From Dolomedes plantarius (lineage: Eukaryota > Arthropoda > Arachnida > Araneae > Dolomedidae), in assembly GCA_907164885.2 (NCBI GenBank), contig OU015490.1:13459466-13523465 (forward strand): a stretch of DNA of 64,000 bases. The letters are read 5' to 3'. The notes beneath the pieces are model-generated. The model saw only the letters and a program-made list of their open reading frames with translations, was not told where the DNA came from and did not search any database. The translations under genes were made by a program, and so were the position numbers. Shown here piece after piece: positions 43,385 through 54,326 of the stretch. Position 1 is the stretch's first letter. Every line of letters starts with the position of its first letter.

Positions 43385-44130
43385 CTAGCTTAAAACCCGT
43401 ACTTCGCTACGGAGTACATTCAAATTAAATTCAACGGTCAATGTATGTAATTAATGCAAAAAAAAACAAACAAAAAAAAAAAAATATTTATAAAGAATTT
43501 GTAACGGATATTTTTATAGAAAAAATAATATAGAAGAAAATATTCAAATTAAATCTAATGGAACATACTAAAGAATATAGTACAGTTAATATAGTACAGT
43601 TTGAGGAACATTTCTTTTACTGTATTTTAATTTTTTTTTATAATGTCCAATCGTCTGCCGCAATAGAAAGATAAAAAAAAAAATTCTTTTTGTCAATTTA
43701 TTTCGTTGTTATGCACGTGACGATAAATTAATTTAAAGTATCACAAAAAGAAAAGAAACCACGTGATCAGCATTTAATAAATTAAATTCTAAAAATTAAT
43801 CTATAAAAATTCACCAAAAATCAGAAAATGAAGGTAAAGATTCGAAAAAGGTTTCATTTTAAAGGAATTTTTATGATCTTTCTCGTGATATAAATTTTAT
43901 AACCCTCTGATTATTATTTTAAATGCAAACTTTAAAAAATGTTTCAAAAACAGTTAAAAATTTAATTTTAAAAAAATCTAAGAATAATTTTTGAAAAATC
44001 TCGCTCAGTGCTACACTATAAGAAGAATCGCCATGCAAAATTTGTCCAGCGGTTTGGTCTGTACGTTGTCTGTCAGTCAGTCAATCAGTCAGTCAGTCAG
44101 TCAGTCACGGAACTGTTTTATATATAGAGA
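43385..44130 (-). mobile_element. Helitron-like non-autonomous element, copy 2 (both ends)
   Basis: On the minus strand it starts A|TCTCTATATATA and ends GGGTTTTAAGCTAG|T. Shortly before the end lies CCGTAGCGAAGTACGG, which can form a hairpin. 5'-TC, a 3' hairpin, CTAG-3' and insertion between A and T are the Helitron pattern. A (GACT)n-like run of GTCAGTCAGTCA lies near the 5' end. No coding capacity. Confidence 0.7.
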
Positions 44131-44356
44131 TTATTAAATTGTTAATTTTATCTTAATTTGAAATTAAGTAGCATTTTAATTGACGCGCGGGGATTTATGT
44201 GACCCTGTGGGTCGGCATCAGGGGGGATTGTGTTGAGGCGACCAGGCATCAGTTGAATTCCGAGTAGTTAACGCCGGGAGGGAGATATTCTTGCTTTACC
44301 CATGATCTCGTATTAACTGTGTTCGTATTAAATGGGTACTACTGTATTTTATTGTA
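44131..44356. other. Unassigned sequence
   Basis: GC-richer block 44180-44300. It ends in AAATGGGTACTACTGTA, which read on the minus strand (TACAGTAGTACCCATTT) resembles a pogo/Tigger terminus; no partner was found. Confidence 0.3.
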
Positions 44357-44490
44357 ATTTTTTTACATTCAACGTCAACACTTTTTCTTTAATCCTGAGA
44401 ACAGAAATATAGCCCCAAAAAATTATCCTTACCGAGAATATGGAGCTCTGCTTTCCGGTGCCTCATTAACGTTCCGTGTCAATGTCTCCC
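44357..44490 (+). repeat. Interspersed repeat R2, copy 2
   Basis: Matches 41108-41245. It differs by small substitutions and has a shortened tail (CAATGTCTCCC) in place of (ATGTCT)n. Confidence 0.8.
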
Positions 44491-44899
44491 TTTGAATTAT
44501 CTTAAGTTCCTCAAGAATGGGAAAAATCAAATTAGTATTTCACTTAAAGTGAATTAAAAGAGACTTCAGCAATATAAAATCTAAAAACAATCTGAATTTT
44601 TAAGCAAACAAATATGATGATAGTGTGGAAATATATCGAAAATTGCCAAATGTTACTTCAGAATGCTACGGAAAGAAATTTTATTAATTTGATTACTATC
44701 AACAAAATTATCTACGAAACTGAACAACAACAACAAAATCGTAAAAATCTAAATTTGCAAAACACTACAGTACAACCTTGTACTGTTAATAAACAGTTCT
44801 TTTAGCATCGCTACTTGTTTTCCGGATTATAATTTGCGCACAGTAGATAATTAATGCCTTTTAGGTATTCTTCATTATCTCATCAACAATGGTAAATAA
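44491..44899. other. Non-coding stretch
   Basis: Nothing recognised. The open frame 44614-44805 is Asn/Gln-rich and has no family resemblance. Confidence 0.35.
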
Positions 44900-45007
44900 A
44901 TATTGAAAACTTGTTTCGGGAAAATTCGCTAAACAGTTACTTTAATTCAATAAATCCGTGGAGACCGCCCAGAAAACTTTTCGCGACCCACAGGTTGGGA
45001 AACACTG
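44900..45007 (-). mobile_element. hAT terminal fragment
   Basis: On the minus strand CAGTGTTTCCCAACCTGTGG, continuing GTCGCG, is a classic hAT terminal inverted repeat (Charlie-like). Only this end is visible. The interior limit is arbitrary. Confidence 0.6.
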
Positions 45008-45257
45008 TTTCATAGTTGGTTTCTTTTAATCACCAAGTTGTAATAAATTCTGAATCATCGAATATGTATATAATATTTCTTTATTTATTATCAAATTTAA
45101 TTATAAATTACAATCATTAAACGTAACATAAATATCAATTTTAACCACCAGTTACAGTAGCATGCTGCGTGAATATCGAAGGCAGACGTTCCTCTAAAAA
45201 AATGAAATTTTGAGTTTTATACGACAGGAAAACTTCTCAGTAATAGTATAATACAGA
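45008..45257. other. Non-coding stretch
   Basis: Nothing recognised. Confidence 0.3.
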
Positions 45258-45800
45258 GCTGTTAACACGATGTAGTGGATAACGTCATGAGCTTCCGTGC
45301 AGTAAGCTTGGGTTCAAATTTCGAATGAGACTTGGTCGTCACCGTGTTGTCCCCTCATAGGAATAACACGGTGTAGTGGATAACGTCATGAGCTTCCGTG
45401 CAGTAAGCTTGGGTTCAAATTTCGAATGAGACTTGGTCGTCACCGTGTTGTCCCCTCATAGGAATAACACGGTGTAGTGGATAACGTCATGAGCTTCCGT
45501 GCAGTAAGCTTGGGTTCAAATTTCGAATGAGACTTGGTCGTCACCGTGTTGTCCCCTCATAGGAATAACACGGTGTAGTGGATAACGTCATGAGCTTCCG
45601 TGCAGTAAGCTTGGGTTCAAATTTCGAATGAGACTTGGTCGTCACCGTGTTGTCCCCTCATAGGATGCAATCCTGGTTCACCTAAATCTTATTCCCACAA
45701 TAAAGTAGCGAGCAAGACTTCAGGTTGAATAAGAAAAGGCGAATGTCTCACAAGTGCCACCGCCTTTAAAAATAAATAAATAAAAATAGATAAAAAATAT
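45258..45800 (+). repeat. SINE-like unit with tRNA-like head repeated four times
   Basis: Four almost identical 101-bp units have TGTAGTGGATAACGTC at 45271, 45372, 45473 and 45574. Each has an A-box-like GTAGTGGATAACG and a B-box-like GGTTCAAATTTCGAAT. After the fourth unit, from about 45666, a different tail follows (AATCCTGGTTCACC ... CACCGCCTTT) and ends in (AAAT)n at about 45763-45785. The order of head, body and A-rich tail is that of a tRNA-derived SINE. Confidence 0.85.
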
Positions 45801-46282
45801 AATTATAATACATATATATTGACAACGTTATGCCATTTCATGGATCTTCATAATCATACATAAATATTTGGGGGAGGGGCTTATATCAGTTAGGAATATA
45901 CTTACAAAAATGTTACGATGTGCCCACTTATTAATCATAACACAACACTGAATTTCTCAATAAGCTTGAACAAACTGAGAAATTCAGAATTTTTCAGCGT
46001 AAGATACAGAATCTTTTTTTTTGCATTGCATTAGTACCCTAAAGAAGTAAAACTGGCTCAAGTAAGTACAAAATCATAAATCACTGTTTTTGGTACTTTT
46101 CCGTTAGCGGGACGCCAATCGGCGCCAAATGTAAATGTCGCCTATTCATGCAGTTAGGGGAACGCCACAGATATCAACTTTCGCCGCAGATCGTACAAAA
46201 TATCGTGACTTGCCATTTTCAATTTAAATTATTATTCCCGTAGCTTATTGTTTTGTGCATAAACTGAGATGGATTTTACGAA
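45801..46282. other. Non-coding stretch
   Basis: A short inverted pair lies at 45950-45990 (GAATTTCTCA / TGAGAAATTC). No gene is seen. Confidence 0.35.
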
Positions 46283-46516
46283 ATGGCTATGAATTGGGCT
46301 ATGAACATTTCTGTGGTCAATTTTAGGCTCGAAATTGGTCACGATTGCTTGGCGAGCCATCTCTATCGTGTTGGTATTTGTACCAGCCCAAAGTGCTCAC
46401 TTTGCGGGTTAAATGAAGAAATGGACAGGACCCACATCGGAAGGTGTCCAGCGCTGTGTGGTGCTTCTGCGGTGGAGAAGTATTGGAACGCTAGAATCCA
46501 AATGATGAGATACTGA
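46283..46516 (+). pseudogene. Non-LTR retrotransposon C-terminal zinc-finger relic
   Basis: Encodes FRLEIGHDCLASHLYRVGIC, SPKCSLCGLNEEMDRTHIGR and CPAL, followed by EKYWNARIQMM. The pattern FRLxTGHDxLxxHLxRxGI followed by CxxC-x8-H-x4-C is the C-terminal region after RNase H/RT in arthropod non-LTR elements. No other part of the element is visible around it. Confidence 0.75.
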
Positions 46517-47360
46517 AATTTCACGTTATACGTTCACAGAGTTTTGTTTTGTTTGTAAAACGTCTATCTTATTCTTTGCCACTGGAATTTTTTTTAAAAA
46601 ACATTGATTTTAATACACTTTAGATTATTGAGACTTAAGTTTACGGTCAAGATTTAAGTTTAGGTTCTTCCTGTATAAGTATATAAGATCGCTACGTAAA
46701 AGTTTTCATAGTTCTTCACACGCGCTTAAAATATATGAGCGTAAAATTTCGTTCTTTGAAACTATCAAATACTTTTATCTCAGAGTGATTTATTTAAACG
46801 CTTTATCCACACAGGAGAGGACAAGAAACATCAAAAACATGGCAATCTCAGGTTATTTACTGACATTAACTTTGATCGTAAATTGCTAAATTATATATTT
46901 GAGTGCGCTTGAAATCAAGTAAATCACTTTCTAATTTTATGCCAAGTCAATATGCAAACTTTGGTACTTTATAATTTACTTTATCTCACAGCGGCCATCG
47001 TAAAGTTGCATGTTCACTGTATATAGCTCAAGTTGATAAGTTTCAGTTTTAGACAACTTTCCGAAAAAATGACTAGCACTCTCTGAAAAGATGACTCTAA
47101 TTATTGTTTGCATCTTTATTGCCCTCAGATTAAGAAAGTTTAATAAATAGATCCCATGGGGAATATTTCTCCATCATACGTCGTATTTCATTTTTGAAGT
47201 TTTAAGCTTCAGTATAAATCATCGACAAAACACTATACGGCAAGTCAATTTATGAGTTATGAAAGTCCTTGTGGCTTTGCGGGCATGTCCAGATCAGTTA
47301 AAGGCATTACAACCAGGACAAAACTCTAATAACTTTATTAGAAATCCGGACACACATCGA
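46517..47360. other. Non-coding stretch
   Basis: Nothing recognised. Confidence 0.35.
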
Positions 47361-47365
47361 ACGAC

Positions 47366-47531
<166 letters not shown>

Positions 47532-47532
47532 A

Positions 47533-48934
47533 CACTGCTGGCCACTGTAAATGCAACACCCTGAAGGAAACATGCAAATAACATGAAATTTACAACATGC
47601 ATTAGCGGAGGTGAGATATGCAAATGATTAGAATTTCAGCTCAGACGAACATCACGCGCGCCTGTGGCGCCACTTCAAAGCGCTATTTAAGGCTTGGAGA
47701 TTTCGACGATTTCAAGTTCGGCAATTGTGTTTTTCTTGTGGTTTTTTCAAAAAAACGATCAATTATGCCTCGTCGAAAACAGCGATCATCTTTTGATCAA
47801 GTATCCGAGTTCGACAGAGGAAGGATAGTGGCCTACCGAGATTGTGGATTATCTTTCAGGGAAATCGGTAGTCGTGTTGGACGAAACCAAACAACTGTAA
47901 TGCGGATATGTGATCGTTGGATGCAGGAGGGTACGACGGACCGGCGTGTTGGATCGCATCCACCTCAGCGGACCACTTCACGTGATGACAGGCAAATTGT
48001 GCGCATGGCAGTGACGGATCGCTCAGTCACATCACGAACCATAGCACAGCACGTGCAGTCTGTAACGCATCATCCAGTGTCTGCGCGTACCATTCGACGC
48101 CGTTTACATCACAGTAGTCTATCCGCAAGACGTCCATTGCTTTGTCTACCCTTGACGCAGAACCACAGACGTCTCCACCACCAATGGACAGAAGGATGTG
48201 GATGGCAGAATGGAATGAAATTGTCTTTACTGACGAGTCACGCTTCTGTCTGCAACACCACGATGGTCGCATTCGAGTATGGAGACACCGTGAAGAGAGG
48301 ATGCTGAACAGCTGTGTTCTGCACCGCCACACTGGTCCTGCACCGGGTATTATGGTGTGGGGCGGTATTGGATATCACTCTCGCACACCTCTAGTACGCA
48401 TTGCCGGTACTTTAAACAGCCAGCGCTACATCTCCGAGGTGTTGGAGCCAGTTGTCCTTCCTTACCTTCAGGGCTTGCCCACAGCCATATTTCAACAGGA
48501 TAGTGCGCGACCACACGTGGCACGCATTGTCCAACGGTTCTTCGTCAATCGCCAGATTGAAATGCTTCCCTGGCCGCCTCGCTCTCCGGATCTTTCGCCG
48601 ATAGAAAACATGTGGTCCATGGTTGCTCTACGATTGACCCAGATTCCATCCCCAGCTGCCACAGCAGATCAACTTTGGCAACGTGTGGAAGCTGCTTGGT
48701 CTGCTGTATCCCAAGAACTCATCCAAAGTCTCTTTGAATCAATGCCGAGGCGTGTGGCAGCGGTGATCTCCAACAATGTCGGCTACTCTGGCTACTGATT
48801 TTGGCAGGAACCACACTTCACAGAAGTCTATAAATTTAATCATTTGATACTTGGTCAACATGTTATCTACAAAATAAATTTTGTTGTGATATCTCTTGTC
48901 TTTCTTGGTGTTGTAATTTGGGTGGCCGCCAGTG
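47533..48934 (+). mobile_element. Tc1-type transposon (one frameshift)
   Basis: Termini CACTGCTGGCCACTGTAAAT (left) and GGTGGCCGCCAGTG (right end) are inverted and flanked by TA (47531-47532, 48935-48936) inside an (AT)n tract. Contains the transposase pseudogene 47765-48798. A sister copy lies at 51469-52680. Confidence 0.92.
47765..48798 (+). pseudogene. Tc1-family transposase, frameshifted
   Basis: The N-terminal frame (from ATG 47765) has MPRRKQRSSFDQVSEFDRGR, the HTH SFREIGSRVGRNQTTVMRIC and ARTIRRRLHHSSLSARRPL. The catalytic frame has IVFTDESRFCL, IFQQDSARPHVA and SPDLSPIENMWS, with 34 residues between the second Asp and the Glu (DD34E). The frames join near 48185-48200 by a small indel. 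Apart from that the gene is complete at about 340 codons and relatively young-looking. Confidence 0.92.
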
Positions 48935-48936
48935 TA

Positions 48937-48959
48937 TATATGTATGTATATATATATAT

Positions 48960-49011
<52 letters not shown>

Positions 49012-49028
49012 GTATATATATATATGTG

Positions 49029-49060
<32 letters not shown>

Positions 49061-49092
49061 TGATATATATATGTATATATATATATATATAG

Positions 49093-49130
<38 letters not shown>
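48937..49130. repeat. (AT)n / (GT)n microsatellite
   Basis: Interrupted (AT)n with ATGT units, then (GT)n at about 49104-49131. Confidence 0.97.
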
Positions 49131-49135
<5 letters not shown>

Positions 49136-49225
49136 TCGTTATTTGAACAAAAATAAAACCTAGCTGACGTCAATTCGAAATAGGCTTTCATTATCGTCTG
49201 CATTAAAAATATTCTTTCCTTTAAA

Positions 49226-50700
49226 ATGTCGCTGCAAAATAAACAATGGAACGAAGGCTGTGTATTGGCGCTTTCCGAAGAGAAATACTCTTATTCGATT
49301 ATTACAAAAAGGTGGGAAAAGCATGGTTTTAATATTTCTACACGTTAAATACGTGACAAAATTAATAATAAAGGAAAGAAAATTCAAAGTGTGTTTACCT
49401 TTTACTGTGAAAAAGGTAAAAAAAATGCATACCCAACAAAAGTACGTTCACAGCTTATTATATCTAAAGTCGCATCTCATGTTTTAAAGGTAAATCCATT
49501 CCCCAAAGAACTATCGCAAAATCTTTAAACATCTCTGTAGGAACTGTAAACAAAATTATAAAATCTGATTTTAAGCTAATCAAAGCAAAAAAACACGATG
49601 TTCATCGCCTAATGCGAAAACATGGTTCTCAGCGCAAGACTATGTGCGGATTGTTGTATGAAAATTATTTGGCTGCTGAAAAACGGAAATATGCAGTTAG
49701 AATTGATGAGGCTTAGATATATGTATCTCATCGCAATAGAAAAAGATAGATTTGTTACCGGAAAACAGAAGAAAAAGGCCTAAAATGTTGGTTCAGAGAT
49801 AACAAGAAAAGTTTTGCTAAATGTTATATGGTTATTGCTGGTTATATGGTTATTCGGATTATAATCACAAATATGTTTTAACACCTGCTTTCAAAAAAGA
49901 CATTCCATCGCTTTACGTAAACAATCTTCATTGTGTTTAGTTCCATCAGGATAAGGCTACCAACCATACCACTGAATCTACTGTGGTATATTTTTTTTAA
50001 TGAAAAAGGAAACCGTAATTAAGGCTATTACTTTTAAATACATCCCACAGAAGTCCCCAGGAGTGTCTCTTATAGATTAATGGGCTTTTGGAGTTTTGAA
50101 ACAAGCTCTTTATAAGCGGCATCCGAAAACATTGGGTGGGAATCTGGACTCCCAAAACATTAGATGGGACAACCTCTGGAAGATTGTGGTCGAGGAGAGG
50201 AACAAAATCAACATTGATATTTTAAGAAAAAGCTCTTTTTTCGTGGAAATCAAGATGTAATATGATAGTTGTTGTTGTTGTTGCTTATGCCCCTTGACTG
50301 ACATCAACATCAGATCAAGTCCCGAAGGCTATGGTCGATGAAGGTGCGGCTCCTGTTTTGAATTGGCACCACGGGGATTGATTTGATTGGCACCACGTCC
50401 GACTTGGCCAAAGGACCAGTCCCGTAATATTGATCCGAGTCAAGTGACGAGAACACTTGACCGGAACACTTGACCCCGCACCTCCAGAGGTAAATTTGCG
50501 AACTTGGAGGACATTGTAGCCACGCCCTATTTTACGTGCCCCGGCCACCATTAGTGAACATGGCTGTAGATCTGCAGCGACAAGCATCGAACCAGGGACG
50601 TTCAGATCACTGGCCCGCTGCTCTTGCCAACTGGGCTACCACGCCCACTAGTATGATAGTTCAACAACAGGGCTATCAGATCGAACATATTAGAAAATAA
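49226..50700 (+). pseudogene. Mariner-like transposase pseudogene, split by a SINE
   Basis: Starts [20 protein letters not shown]. The HTH is RTIAKSLNISVGTVNKIIKS; the damaged first-Asp region is AVRIDEA*IYVSHRNRKR; the second-Asp region is FHQDKATNHT; near the end come LKQALYKRHPKTLGG and VVEERNKINIDILRKS. Many stops and frameshifts. After the SINE2 insertion (50271-50651) the last codons (QQQGYQIEHIRK) resume and end at 50698-50700. CCAACACCCTCTGTA (about 50749-50763) is the probable 3' terminus at a TA. It belongs to the same lineage as the fragment at 23951-24385. Confidence 0.85.
50271..50651 (-). repeat. tRNA-derived SINE, family 2, copy 1 (complete)
   Basis: Minus strand: the head GGTAGCCCAGTTGGCAAGAG is A-box-like and CCCTGGTTCGATGCTTG is B-box-like. 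The body has GCCCCGGCCACCA-type antisense landmarks and GTGTTCTCGTCACTTGAC, and the tail is (AAC)n (seen as (GTT)n at 50271-50282). It is flanked by a perfect 10-bp target duplication TATGATAGTT (50261-50270 and 50652-50661). Confidence 0.95.
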
Positions 50701-50762
50701 AATTCTTATTCTTTATTTATTTCTTTTTCAAAGTCGTTACAAAAATGAGCCAACACCCTCTG

Positions 50763-50763
<1 letters not shown>

Positions 50764-50813
<50 letters not shown>

Positions 50814-50840
50814 ATGTGTGGGTGTGTGGGTGTGCGTGTA
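50764..50840. repeat. (AT)n and (GTGTGG)n-type microsatellite
   Basis: (AT)n to about 50811, then GGATGTGTGGGTGTGTGGGT-like repeats. Confidence 0.95.
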
Positions 50841-51371
50841 TATCCTGGCTTGCAAAACTTAAAGAACACAACTATTTTTAAACTTTGCAACCTGAAAATT
50901 AATCGAAACAACTAGTAAATTTGCTTAACCGGGGATTTTCAGTAGAAAGCTGGTGAATATTCATATTTTGAAATCGCGACCTCAGGGGTGGTGTCACAGC
51001 GAAGGAACGATAAAAGCAAAAATTAAGAAATTTACTCCAAAATTCCGAACAGGGAATACGATCGTGATAGATGTTCAGTGAATTTCATCACCTATTGCAG
51101 TAGGTCACGAAATGTCCTGTTCTTGTGCTCTTTGCTCTACTGTAGACGGTGGTGCTGACGGCCAGCGTACAGGCCGGCGGGCAAACATTTCACCTCGATG
51201 GAAACCTCTGACCACTGTAAAATACTGTCATATCTGCCACTCGGATCTCCTCTGCGGCTGCCTTGCAATGGTTGTTGCTGTATGCTGACAGTCTATCAAA
51301 TACAGAGATAAAGCATCTGTCAGTGGCCGTTGTTTACGCAGCCCCCTGTAAATTCTCAATTACTGCTTAAC

Positions 51372-51405
<34 letters not shown>

Positions 51406-51468
51406 ACGTATGTGTACGTATGTGTACGTATACCTATTCTACTCTACGTACATAACTACGTACATAAT
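50841..51468. other. Unassigned stretch between microsatellites
   Basis: Moderate complexity around 51120-51350 without a recognisable domain on either strand. (AT)n, (GT)n and (TACG)-type repeats at 51371-51432. CTGGCTTGCAAAACTTAAAG at 50845 could be a Tc1-type terminus beside a TA, but no partner was found. Confidence 0.35.
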
Positions 51469-52680
51469 CTAATGTGGTGTTGGGAAATGGCAGCGCCTGC
51501 TGCCTCCACACGTATTCAAAGTCCATCTGTTATACCCGCGGGTGCGGCATGCCGGGCTACGAAAGTCCAATGATTGACCATACATGTTAAATGGGTGATA
51601 GATCTGGAGGCCAGGATAACAATGCAATCTGGTGGTCTGAGAGAAAAACTTCAACAATGAGTGCAACGTGTGGTCATGCATTGTCCTCATGAAACATGGC
51701 CGCAGGCAATCCCTGAAGGTAAGGAAGGAGAACAGGCTGCAAAATCTCAGAAATATAGCGCCAGCTGGTAAGTGTAGCGGTATTGCGTACTTTAGGGGTG
51801 GAGTGGAATCCACTTTCACCCCACTGGTCCTGCACCCATAACTCTGGGTGCAAGACCAGTATGATGATACATAACACAACAGTTTAGCAGCCTGTCACCA
51901 CGGTGTCTCCAAACTCTAATCCGATCATTGAGGTGTTGCAGGCAGAAGCCTGATATGTCCGAAAACACGATGTCATGTCATTCAGAATTCCATCTCCGCC
52001 GTTCACTGCACCTTTGCAAACGCAAACGCTTGTGGTTTAAAATCACAGGTAAGCGAAGCAATGGACGACTAGCAGACAGTCCGCTGCAAACAACGTCGTA
52101 TTGTTCGTGTGGACACCGATTGTTGTGTTGCAGACTGTATTCGTTATGCTATGTTTGTGGATATGGCACTGCGCTCCATCAGTACCATGCGCACAATATG
52201 CCTGTCTTCCCGTGGAGTGGTGCGATGAGGCGGTTGCAATCGCTCATGTCGGTCAGTCGGTCAGTCGTTCCCTTCTGCATCCACCGATTCCACATTCGCA
52301 GGACTGTGACTTGCCTACGTCTGACACGATGACCGATTTCTCGGAAGGATAATCCGCAATCTCTGTATGAAACGATTCTGCCTCGGTCAAACTCCGAAAT
52401 GTGCTCGAATGATGTTCGTTTTTTTCCGAGGCATACTGAAGCTGCACACGCAAAAATCGCACGCAAGCACAATTCACGTCCTTCAAAACGGCTATCATTC
52501 CTGTCTTTATAGGACGTTTTGTCTTTATCCATTTTGTCAGGAGTGCTGCAGTCTCCCATGATGTTCTCGTGCGCTGCAATCGTTATCATTTGCATATTCC
52601 ATCGCGGTATACACATGAGGCAAATTTCATGCTGTTTGGTTGCTTCCTTCTTGAAGTTGCATTTTGGATGGCCAGCAGTG
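51469..52680 (-). pseudogene. Tc1-family transposon relic, sister of 47533-48934
   Basis: The minus-strand 5' terminus is CACTGCTGGCCATCCAAAAT (ends at 52680, TA at 52681-52682), matching the left end of the 47.5 kb copy. The N-terminal part has SEFDRGRIVSYRDCGLSFRE and RQVTVLRMWNRWMQKGTTDR. A later frame has YISEILQPVLLPYLQGLPAA and MFHEDNA, the second-Asp region with Q changed to H/E neighbours. Multiple stops and frameshifts; the catalytic Glu end is not recognisable. Confidence 0.85.
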
Positions 52681-52828
52681 TATAAAAATAAAAAATAAAC
52701 TAAAATATGCAACGTTTAGGGGGATTTCAAAGCAGTGGCGCCATCTCTGTTTGCCTAGTTTGAATAAAGTTTAACTATAAAAAAAATATGTAAAGTTCGT
52801 TCCCTGCGCTCACGTGTCCCCCTAGTGT

Positions 52829-52831
<3 letters not shown>

Positions 52832-52906
<75 letters not shown>
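52832..52906. repeat. (AT)n microsatellite
   Basis: Uninterrupted (AT)n of about 75 bases. Confidence 0.97.
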
Positions 52907-52908
<2 letters not shown>

Positions 52909-54062
52909 TCATTTTTTGTGTATATGAAAGGAATAATGAAATATTAGAGCCAAAATTAAACATTATATAAAAAAAGAACGAAATACGTAACACAAAATCT
53001 TGGCAGATTTGAGGTAATAATTTTATATACATTGGGTAAATATAGTTATTAATTGCAAATTCTTGTCCGAAAATAAAGTTACCTTTAATGTATTCTAAAC
53101 CTTAAGTTAAAAAGTCTTTTTTTCTTAATTTGGCTGTCACCTGTAACAGATATTTCATTTGTAGTTATATATCTTTGCTAGTATCTCGATACTGTCGTAA
53201 CGCTGTCGGCGTATTATCACCAAAAGTTCGCTTGCAATAATCACTGATGCACTCCGTATCCACGATATAATACCCTTACCCAAGTTCCTTAATCTTCCGT
53301 ATTTCCCATCTGCTATCGATTTGACTCGCATTGTTCCGTCCGCTGATACATTGCTTTCGAGTGCATACGGAAAATAAATATTTTCCCCTAATATGTCATA
53401 TTCCCGATGCAGTGACTGAAAATCATTACGAGGCTACTTTGCCGTACAGTTTCGACTTATGCGGACGCCGGATTCCATGTTCGAGTCGAAGGATAAAATA
53501 CTGCGATCTACTTTATGCGCGCGTGCTGCATTAATCATCTTAAGTGAAATAGCATTTAAAGAGCTCGGATGAATAACCAAACACAAAGGGGGTAGATTTT
53601 CTCCCGGCATCCAACTGCCGACTTTGAAATATGACGTCCGATCGGAAATAAATGAAGTGGATGCACTGGATATGCCGTGTTTAAACTTTTAAAGAAAGGT
53701 AAAGAAACGATCAAACATATCCCATCCCCGGGTATATAATAGATGACGAACTTATTCAGATTTCTGCATTTGGATTTTGTTTAGAGAAGAAACGTGTTCT
53801 TTCCATTTTATAAAAACGACAAATAATACGTTATTTTTGTCCGTATATCGATAAAGATTATAAAAGTAATTTTTGACTGCAATTTAATTCATCAAAAACG
53901 GATACAGGGAGGGCCATAAGTAATAAATGCAGATATGAGTAGAGTCAAAATTATACGAAGTTCCGGAAAATTCTGCCAAGGGATAATAGACCAGTGATTT
54001 CGACTGCAGTGACTTGAAAGAATCTTAGGCGTTCCGAAAAACATTTCAAAGATCATTAATGG
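52907..54062. other. Unassigned stretch
   Basis: AT-rich, with higher complexity at 53180-53660. The open frame 53331-53534 has no recognised family. No terminal repeats seen. Confidence 0.35.
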
Positions 54063-54320
54063 GGGAGCAGTGACTCAGTTAGCAAGAGCAACGGGCCAGT
54101 GATAAGAACGTCCCTGGTTCAATGCTAGAAGCTGAAAATCCACCGCCGTGTTCACTAATGGTGGCCGGGGCCCGTAAAATAGGTCGTGGCTACAATGTCC
54201 TCCAAGTTCTCAAATTTACTTCTGGAGGTGTGGGGTCAAGTGTTCCGGTCTCGTTACTTGACTCGGTTCAAAATTACGCGACCGATGTTCTTCGAGGTCA
54301 AGTCAGACTTCAACCCTAGT
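54063..54320 (+). repeat. tRNA-derived SINE, family 2, copy 2 (tail missing)
   Basis: GTGACTCAGTTAGCAAGAGC and GTCCCTGGTTCAATGCTAG correspond to the head boxes of 50271-50651. GTGGCCGGGGCCCGTAAAAT and TCCTCCAAGTTCTCAAATTT match its body. It is joined at its 3' side to the hAT relic. Confidence 0.85.
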
Positions 54321-54326
54321 AGTACC

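Noticed and set aside
45258..45665. CRISPR-like array or tRNA gene cluster
   Set aside because: Whole 101-bp units are repeated with no unique spacers; tRNA-like pairing is incomplete and the context is a SINE in a eukaryotic genome.
48739..49203. 154-codon minus-strand frame
   Set aside because: Mostly (AT)n/(GT)n microsatellite read as Tyr/Ile/His/Thr; the remainder is antisense Tc1 tail.
53331..53534. 67-codon frame in a moderately complex region
   Set aside because: Too short, no recognisable motif and no splice or start context to support it.
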